From NCBI GenBank assembly GCA_035711865.1, contig DASTBT010000048.1, positions 1 to 28,247 on the forward strand: a DNA stretch of 28,247 nt. Direction: 5' to 3'. Positions within the stretch are counted from its first letter, which is position 1, and each line of letters starts with the position of its first letter. Shown here in pieces: positions 24,108 to 28,247 of this stretch. Under the pieces are notes generated by a model. That model saw only the letters and a list, made by a program, of their open reading frames with translations, searched no databases and was not told the DNA's origin. This DNA comes from JAOUEA01 sp035711865. Lineage in GTDB: Bacteria; Actinomycetota; UBA4738; HRBIN12. Both the position numbers and the translations under genes were made by a program.

Positions 24108-24977
24108 ATGCATATCGAACGGCAGGACGGGAACACGGATCTGCCTCGAAGGCGGGCAGACCATCTGCGCACCCGTCCCACGAGGTTCGTGCATGCGGTA
24201 CGCCACGCGTCCAAGCGTGTGCTCGGCCGACATCCCACGGCCTACCTCGCCGTGGCGTCGCGGCGCCACCCGCAGAGCGCGCTGCATCGGGACACCGATC
24301 TGGTGATCGACGGCTTCGGGCGATCGGCGGTCACGTTCGCGGTGGTGGCCTTCCAGGTCGCTCAGGACGGCCACGTGCACGTCGCCCATCACTCGCATGC
24401 GATCGCCCCCATCCTCATCGCATCGAAGCGAGGGGTGCCGGTGCTCGTGCCGATCCGGGAGCCCGAGGCCACCGTCCTGTCCGGCATCGTCAGGGAGCCG
24501 GAGGTATCGGTGGGGCAGTTCCTGCGCAGCTACGTGGACTTCTACCGGCGGCTCAGCGATGTCACCGACAGGGTGGTGCTCGCTCGCTTCGACTCGGTCG
24601 TCGAGGATTTCGGGGCGGCGATCCGCCGCGTGAACCAGCGGTTCGGCACGGCGTTCGTGGAGTTCGATCACACGGCCGACCGGGCCCGCGTCGTGTTCGA
24701 CCTGATCGAGGAACGGGCCAGTCGCCCGCCGTGGCAGCGGTTGCTGGGCGAGTTCCTCTGCGGCAACGTCAGCTTCACCGAGTACGAGGAGCTCACCAGG
24801 TCCGCCCGCCTGGAGCGCGGGGACGCGACCGTGCCCGAGGCGTTGGTGCAGCGCCCCAGCGAGGCTCGCGACGCGATGAAGGCCGAGGCGCTGTCCCGGT
24901 ACCGGTCACCGTCGCTGGCGACGTGGCGGGCCCGGGCCGCCGCGAGTTACCGTGCCGTGCTACCGCACGCAGTGTGA
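24108..24977 (+). CDS. Sulfotransferase-like P-loop protein
   Basis: This 289-residue protein has TDLVIDGFGRSAVTF (63-77), which fits the 5'-phosphosulfate binding loop of PAPS-dependent sulfotransferases. It also has VPVLVPIREPEATVLS (110-125), which fits the 3'-phosphate binding segment (R-x-P-x4-S). The basic N-terminus (RRRADHLRTRPTRF) has no signal peptide, so it should work in the cytoplasm. It starts at ATG 24108 behind GAGGG and a possible -10 TAGCAT (24081-24086 region). It is divergent from the flippase and 49 bases upstream of a second sulfotransferase. Inference: it adds sulfate to a glycan or lipid precursor. The family is diverse and the acceptor is not identifiable; it could be a non-catalytic relative. 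Confidence 0.72.
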   Translation: MHIERQDGNTDLPRRRADHLRTRPTRFVHAVRHASKRVLGRHPTAYLAVASRRHPQSALHRDTDLVIDGFGRSAVTFAVVAFQVAQDGHVHVAHHSHAIAPILIASKRGVPVLVPIREPEATVLSGIVREPEVSVGQFLRSYVDFYRRLSDVTDRVVLARFDSVVEDFGAAIRRVNQRFGTAFVEFDHTADRARVVFDLIEERASRPPWQRLLGEFLCGNVSFTEYEELTRSARLERGDATVPEALVQRPSEARDAMKAEALSRYRSPSLATWRARAAASYRAVLPHAV

Positions 24978-25026
24978 TCGACCCGCACGCGGTCAAGTCG
25001 GGCGCTCCGCCGTCGAGGATGTGAGC

Positions 25027-26013
25027 ATGCGACCCAGAACCGATGAGGACGCGGCGACCGTCCTCGCCATCGCCGGCACCGGCCAGAACGGTGCGACGCT
25101 GCTCTGTCGCATGTTGGGTGAGCTGCCGGGCTTCGTCGCCGTGGGCGAGATCGGCCGGCTGTGGGAGAAGGGGCTCGTCGAGGACGTCGAGTGCAGCTGC
25201 GGACAGCGATTCTCGCAGTGCCCGTTCTGGACCGCCGTCGGTGCCGAGGCGTTCGGGGGTTGGGACCGGCTCGATCTGGCCGAGGTGCGCCGACTGGCGC
25301 TGGCTCTGCCCCTGGGGCACAGCCGGTGGCCCCACCCGTTCGCGCTTCCGCTGATCCTCATGCCGAAGCTCTCGCGCCGGTACACGCGAGACATCGATGC
25401 GTATGCCGAGCTCATGCGCCGCCTCTATGGCGGGGTGCTCGCCGTGTCGGGCGCCGACGTGATCGTCGACTCGATGAAGATCCCCGCGCACATCTTCCTG
25501 CTGGCACGCGCAGGCGTACGCCGGACGCGGTTCGTGCAGCTCGTTCGCGACCCCCGGGGCGTCGCCTTCTCGAACACGAAGGAGGTCCCTCGCCAGGGCT
25601 CCCGTGCAGACAAGCCGATGCGCACCACGCGGACGCCTCGTAAGACCGCCTCGAAATGGCTCTGGTTCAACGGGTCGTTCGAACTGCTTCGGCGGCTCGG
25701 ACATGGCTTCATCCGTCTGCGCTACGAGGACATGGTGCGAGACCCGAGCGGCGCCGTCCGGCGCTGCGCCGCTCACGCGGGCGTCGATCCGACCGAGACC
25801 GACCTTTCGTTCATCGACGGCGATCAGGTCCGGCTGTCGACGGGCCATCTGGTCGCAGGGAACCGCATGCGGAACGCGGCGGGCCCGATCACGATCCGCC
25901 TCGACGAGGCCTGGCGCGAGCAGCTGGCACCGGATGACCGACGCACGGTGGAGCTCGTGACGTCACCGCTCCTGCGTCGGTACGGCTACCGGCGCGGCAT
26001 CGCTCAGACGTGA
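25027..26013 (+). CDS. PAPS-dependent sulfotransferase family protein
   Basis: From ATG 25027 the protein has 328 residues; GTG 25021, two codons earlier, is an alternative start. The 5'-PSB loop is IAGTGQNGATLLCRML (15-30), a variant of the usual GRSGST. The 3'-PB segment is LVRDPRGVAFSN (172-183). A Cys-rich CSCGQRFSQCPFW motif (56-68), typical of one bacterial sulfotransferase branch, may bind metal or form disulfides. FIRLRYEDMVRDP is the usual C-terminal family motif. It should transfer sulfate from PAPS to a hydroxyl or amine group. It is probably co-transcribed with the sulfotransferase-like gene upstream and linked functionally to the divergent flippase. The acceptor is unknown. Confidence 0.85.
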   Translation: MRPRTDEDAATVLAIAGTGQNGATLLCRMLGELPGFVAVGEIGRLWEKGLVEDVECSCGQRFSQCPFWTAVGAEAFGGWDRLDLAEVRRLALALPLGHSRWPHPFALPLILMPKLSRRYTRDIDAYAELMRRLYGGVLAVSGADVIVDSMKIPAHIFLLARAGVRRTRFVQLVRDPRGVAFSNTKEVPRQGSRADKPMRTTRTPRKTASKWLWFNGSFELLRRLGHGFIRLRYEDMVRDPSGAVRRCAAHAGVDPTETDLSFIDGDQVRLSTGHLVAGNRMRNAAGPITIRLDEAWREQLAPDDRRTVELVTSPLLRRYGYRRGIAQT

Positions 26014-26043
26014 TCGCCGCGCCCGAGGAACGCGCCGAGCGGG

Positions 26044-26049
26044 TAGCCT
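26044..26049 (+). promoter_or_regulatory. Candidate -10 box for a leaderless DUF5709 transcript
   Basis: TAGCCT lies 6 bases before the ATG at 26056 and there is no properly spaced ribosome binding site. It differs by one base from the TAGGCT boxes before the aminopeptidase and flippase genes. Confidence 0.35.
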
Positions 26050-26055
26050 GAGGTC

Positions 26056-26427
26056 ATGCGAGACGGAGAGATCGACCCGACCGGTGGGCCTTCGAACGAC
26101 GCCGACGAGGGTGAGGCGATCGAAGACATGATCAGCGCCATGGACCGCTATGTCGGTGCCGACGACCACACGACGGTCGCGGAGCAGGCCGAGGGTGACA
26201 CGATCGACGAACGCACCCGCCGCGAACAGCCGCAGCGCGAGCGGCCCGACAGCAGCGTCGACCTGGTCGACGGGGAGGGCGACGACGGCGTCGACCGAGA
26301 GAAAGACCTCGTGGCCGACGGCGAGGAGCGACCCGAGGGACCGGTCGCGCCCGAACAGGCGGCGATCCATGTGCGTGACGTTCCCCCCGGGGTCGTGAAC
26401 CACCCCGACGACTACGCCCGCGAGTGA
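26056..26427 (+). CDS. DUF5709-family acidic protein
   Basis: This 123-residue, highly charged protein (many Asp and Glu) has no hydrophobic segment and is probably largely disordered. Its order of short motifs matches actinobacterial DUF5709 proteins as I remember them: a VAEQAEGDTIDERTRREQP segment, then EKDLVAD, then a PEQAAIHV segment near the C-terminus. The function of the family is unknown to me. The ATG at 26056 lies just after a TAGCCT box. It is convergent with the methyltransferase, with 10 bases between stops. Confidence 0.78.
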   Translation: MRDGEIDPTGGPSNDADEGEAIEDMISAMDRYVGADDHTTVAEQAEGDTIDERTRREQPQRERPDSSVDLVDGEGDDGVDREKDLVADGEERPEGPVAPEQAAIHVRDVPPGVVNHPDDYARE

Positions 26428-26437
26428 GCGGAGCCGG

Positions 26438-27217
26438 TCAGGGAAGCCGGTACACGGCGTAGCGCCAGTCGACCGTCGCTCTGGGAACGCGGTCCAGCGG
26501 CCCCCATCGTTCCTCGGCCCATGCACGGACATCGGCCGCCGCTTCCATTCGAGCCGCGTCGTCGGTGACCGCCCACGTCCACGAGTACCGGTTCGCCTCG
26601 ATCCCCCGCAGGAAGTGCTCGAGATCGTCTCGGTCGCGATCGGCGAACGTGACATCGGGAAGCTTCTCCCCACCCAGCCCCGTCACCGTCTCGTCGAGCT
26701 GATGCCAGCCGTCCCACGCGAGGCCGACCGGGTGGTTCGGAACGCCCGTCACCGCGGCGAAGCGCGCCTGGATCTCGGCCTGCGCACCCCCGTACGAGCC
26801 GAGGCTGACCAGGAAGCGGCCACCCGAGCGGACCACCCTCGCGGTCTCATGCACCACGCGCCGCCAGTCCTGGATCAGGTGCAGGACCCATCGGACGTAC
26901 GCGCCGCCGAACGTCTCGTCGCGGAACGGCATCAGCGTGGCATCGCCCTCGACGACCGGGACGCTCACGCCCCCGTCCGTCTTGTTCCGGAGCCGCTCGA
27001 GCATCGGCCGGGAGAGATCCAGGCCGACGACGTCCAGGCCGGCCTCCCGGAGCGGGATGGCCACCTGGCCCGTGCCCACACCGATCTCCAGGACCGGCGC
27101 CGCGTCGCCGAGGGCTTCCGAGAGTGCGGCGGTGGTGCGCACGACACCCTCAGCCGACAGCCCCCTGGTGACGTCGTAGTACTCCGCGGCTCGGTCGAAC
27201 GGGATCGATCCACTCAC
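26438..27217 (-). CDS. SAM-dependent methyltransferase (class I)
   Basis: The 259-residue protein starts at GTG 27217, which overlaps the stop of the DmdA/GcvT-like gene in a GTGA; the frame is open further upstream but that part lies within the other gene. Motif I is VLEIGVGTGQ (42-51), followed by the acidic end of strand 2 in VVGLDLS, then GDATLMPF (motif II) and the VLHLIQDW segment of motif III. This is the UbiE/Methyltransf_11 type, acting on small molecules. It has no membrane segment. Coupling to a folate-dependent demethylase-like protein suggests a joint one-carbon or methyl-transfer pathway. The acceptor cannot be told from the sequence. Confidence 0.88.
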   Translation of the reverse strand: MSGSIPFDRAAEYYDVTRGLSAEGVVRTTAALSEALGDAAPVLEIGVGTGQVAIPLREAGLDVVGLDLSRPMLERLRNKTDGGVSVPVVEGDATLMPFRDETFGGAYVRWVLHLIQDWRRVVHETARVVRSGGRFLVSLGSYGGAQAEIQARFAAVTGVPNHPVGLAWDGWHQLDETVTGLGGEKLPDVTFADRDRDDLEHFLRGIEANRYSWTWAVTDDAARMEAAADVRAWAEERWGPLDRVPRATVDWRYAVYRLP

Positions 27218-28247
27218 GCGACCGGGATCCGCTTCTCGGCGTCGACGAAGGGAAGCCGCGTTACGCTCGACGCTCGGGTACCCGTGGAGGATACGACCTC
27301 GAGCGGCGTGCCCTCCGGCGCGTGCGTCGACGGCACCCATGCGTACCCCACGTTGCGCTCGAGGCGAGGCGACCACGCGCCGGCCGTGAGATGGCCGATC
27401 GATCGGAAGCCGCCCGGCTCGTGCACGGGCCAGAAGTCGTTGAGCGCCCCCTCGTCGGTCATCGGTTCGCCGCCGATCACGATGCCGACCAGCTTCCGAT
27501 CGACGCCTCGCTCGGCGAGCCGGCCGAGCGCGTCACGCCCCATGAAGTCGTGCGGCTGGTCGAACTCGACGTACTTCTCGAGCCCGGAGATGTGCAGCGG
27601 CGTGTCGGAGACCCGCATGTCGGAGCCGTAGTTGAAGATGCCGGCCTCGATGCGCCGGGCCTCGCTGGGGGCGATCACCCTCATGCCGTACGGCTCTCCG
27701 GCGGCGAACACGGTCTCGAAGAGCTCGTCGCCGCGGGAGGGATCCTTCCCGTAGATCTCGTAGCCCACCTCGCCCGTCCAGCCGGTCCGCGACACGACGA
27801 CGGGGATGCCGTCGACGTCGGCTTCGGCGCACCTGTAGTAGCGGAGATCGGCGACGTCGTCGCCGAGCAGGTCGCGGATCACGTCCTTGGAACGTGGGCC
27901 CTGCACCTGCATCGGCGCGGCGTCGGTCTCCTCGATCTCCACGTCGAAGTCCCGGCCCGCGGCCACCCCCGCGAGGAAGAGCAGCGCGTCGGAGTCGGCG
28001 AGCGCGAGCCAGAACCGGTCCTCGGCGAGCCGCAGCAGCACCGGGTCGTTCACGATGCCGCCCCACGCGGTCGTCAGCAGCACGTAGCGTGCCTGCATCA
28101 CGTCGACCTTCGTCAGGTCCCGGCAGGTGACCAGATTCGTGAGCTCGAACGCATCGCGTCCGCGGATCTCGACGCAGCGCTCGACGCTCACGTCCCAGAG
28201 CGTGACGTCGTGCAGCAAGGCCTCGTACTCGGTGACCGGATCGTCGT
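27214..28247 (-). CDS. DmdA/GcvT-like tetrahydrofolate-dependent aminomethyltransferase family protein (5' end outside window)
   Basis: The frame is open through the right edge of the window (reading DDPVTEYEALLHDVTLWDV upstream of a TTG at 28218), so the N-terminus is missing; about 344 residues are visible. The segments ALLHDVTLWDVSVERCVEI, LTKVDVMQARYVLL and DPVLLRLAEDRFWLALADSD closely resemble dimethylsulfoniopropionate demethylase (DmdA) and its near relatives. The core VVVSRTGWTGEVGYEIY and the IEAGIFNYGSDM segment are also shared. The fold is that of the glycine-cleavage T-protein, which moves a one-carbon unit to tetrahydrofolate. Many relatives of DmdA do not use DMSP, so the substrate is uncertain. 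It is first in an operon with the methyltransferase. Confidence 0.82.
   Translation of the reverse strand, partial: DDPVTEYEALLHDVTLWDVSVERCVEIRGRDAFELTNLVTCRDLTKVDVMQARYVLLTTAWGGIVNDPVLLRLAEDRFWLALADSDALLFLAGVAAGRDFDVEIEETDAAPMQVQGPRSKDVIRDLLGDDVADLRYYRCAEADVDGIPVVVSRTGWTGEVGYEIYGKDPSRGDELFETVFAAGEPYGMRVIAPSEARRIEAGIFNYGSDMRVSDTPLHISGLEKYVEFDQPHDFMGRDALGRLAERGVDRKLVGIVIGGEPMTDEGALNDFWPVHEPGGFRSIGHLTAGAWSPRLERNVGYAWVPSTHAPEGTPLEVVSSTGTRASSVTRLPFVDAEKRIPVA

Noticed and set aside
1..28247. Search for a defence system, mobile element, CRISPR array, phage genes or RNA genes
   Set aside because: No transposase, integrase, direct-repeat array, terminal inverted repeat or tRNA-like cloverleaf was recognised by eye. 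A tRNA/ncRNA scan was not possible.

Overview
The window is about 28 kb of GC-rich, gene-dense bacterial chromosome. High G+C, frequent GTG starts, an F420-type luciferase-like oxidoreductase, two soluble P450s, a DUF5709 protein and a DUF2330 protein all point to an actinobacterium. A deep-branching or marine uncultured lineage is possible because there is a DmdA-like protein and two sulfotransferases, but this is inference. I saw no rRNA, tRNA, CRISPR array, insertion sequence, phage gene or transfer gene. No gene-free stretch exceeds about 200 bases, and several convergent gene pairs end within 10 bases of each other.

Layout. 1-1311: the end of a membrane protein and a TMEM175-like membrane protein. 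1367-6883: a P450 divergent from a glutamine-synthetase-like ligase, a frameshifted secreted ELWxTDGT-repeat gene, a short-chain dehydrogenase and a second P450. 6896-11983: LLM-class oxidoreductase, MarR regulator, aromatic-amino-acid-type PLP decarboxylase, APC amino-acid/amine permease and an unknown protein. 11992-14355: homoprotocatechuate 2,3-dioxygenase (hpaD) and 5-carboxymethyl-2-hydroxymuconate semialdehyde dehydrogenase (hpaE). 14549-16047: DUF2330 membrane protein overlapping a cupredoxin. 16058-20514: M1 aminopeptidase, a membrane-anchored unknown protein and branched-chain aminotransferase (ilvE). 20605-26013: secreted calcineurin-like phosphoesterase with altered metal motifs, a Wzx-type flippase and two sulfotransferases. 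26056-28247: DUF5709 protein, a SAM methyltransferase and a DmdA/GcvT-like protein cut by the window end.

The most interesting feature is a probable regulon. A 14-base element, consensus CGTTCGGGARCGAA with a TTCG-N4-CGAA core, lies in three intergenic regions: upstream of the second P450/LLM pair, upstream of the decarboxylase/MarR operon (shared with the divergent permease), and upstream of hpaE-hpaD. In each case it reads in the direction of the downstream gene, and I found no other copy of the core in the window. The only transcription factor encoded here is the MarR protein of the decarboxylase operon, so it is the natural candidate to bind these sites. Together the genes suggest an inducible pathway: take up and decarboxylate an aromatic amino acid (or handle an aromatic amine), oxidise it with P450, SDR and flavin enzymes, and open the ring by the homoprotocatechuate meta-cleavage route. 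The amine oxidase and the later hpa steps are not in the window.
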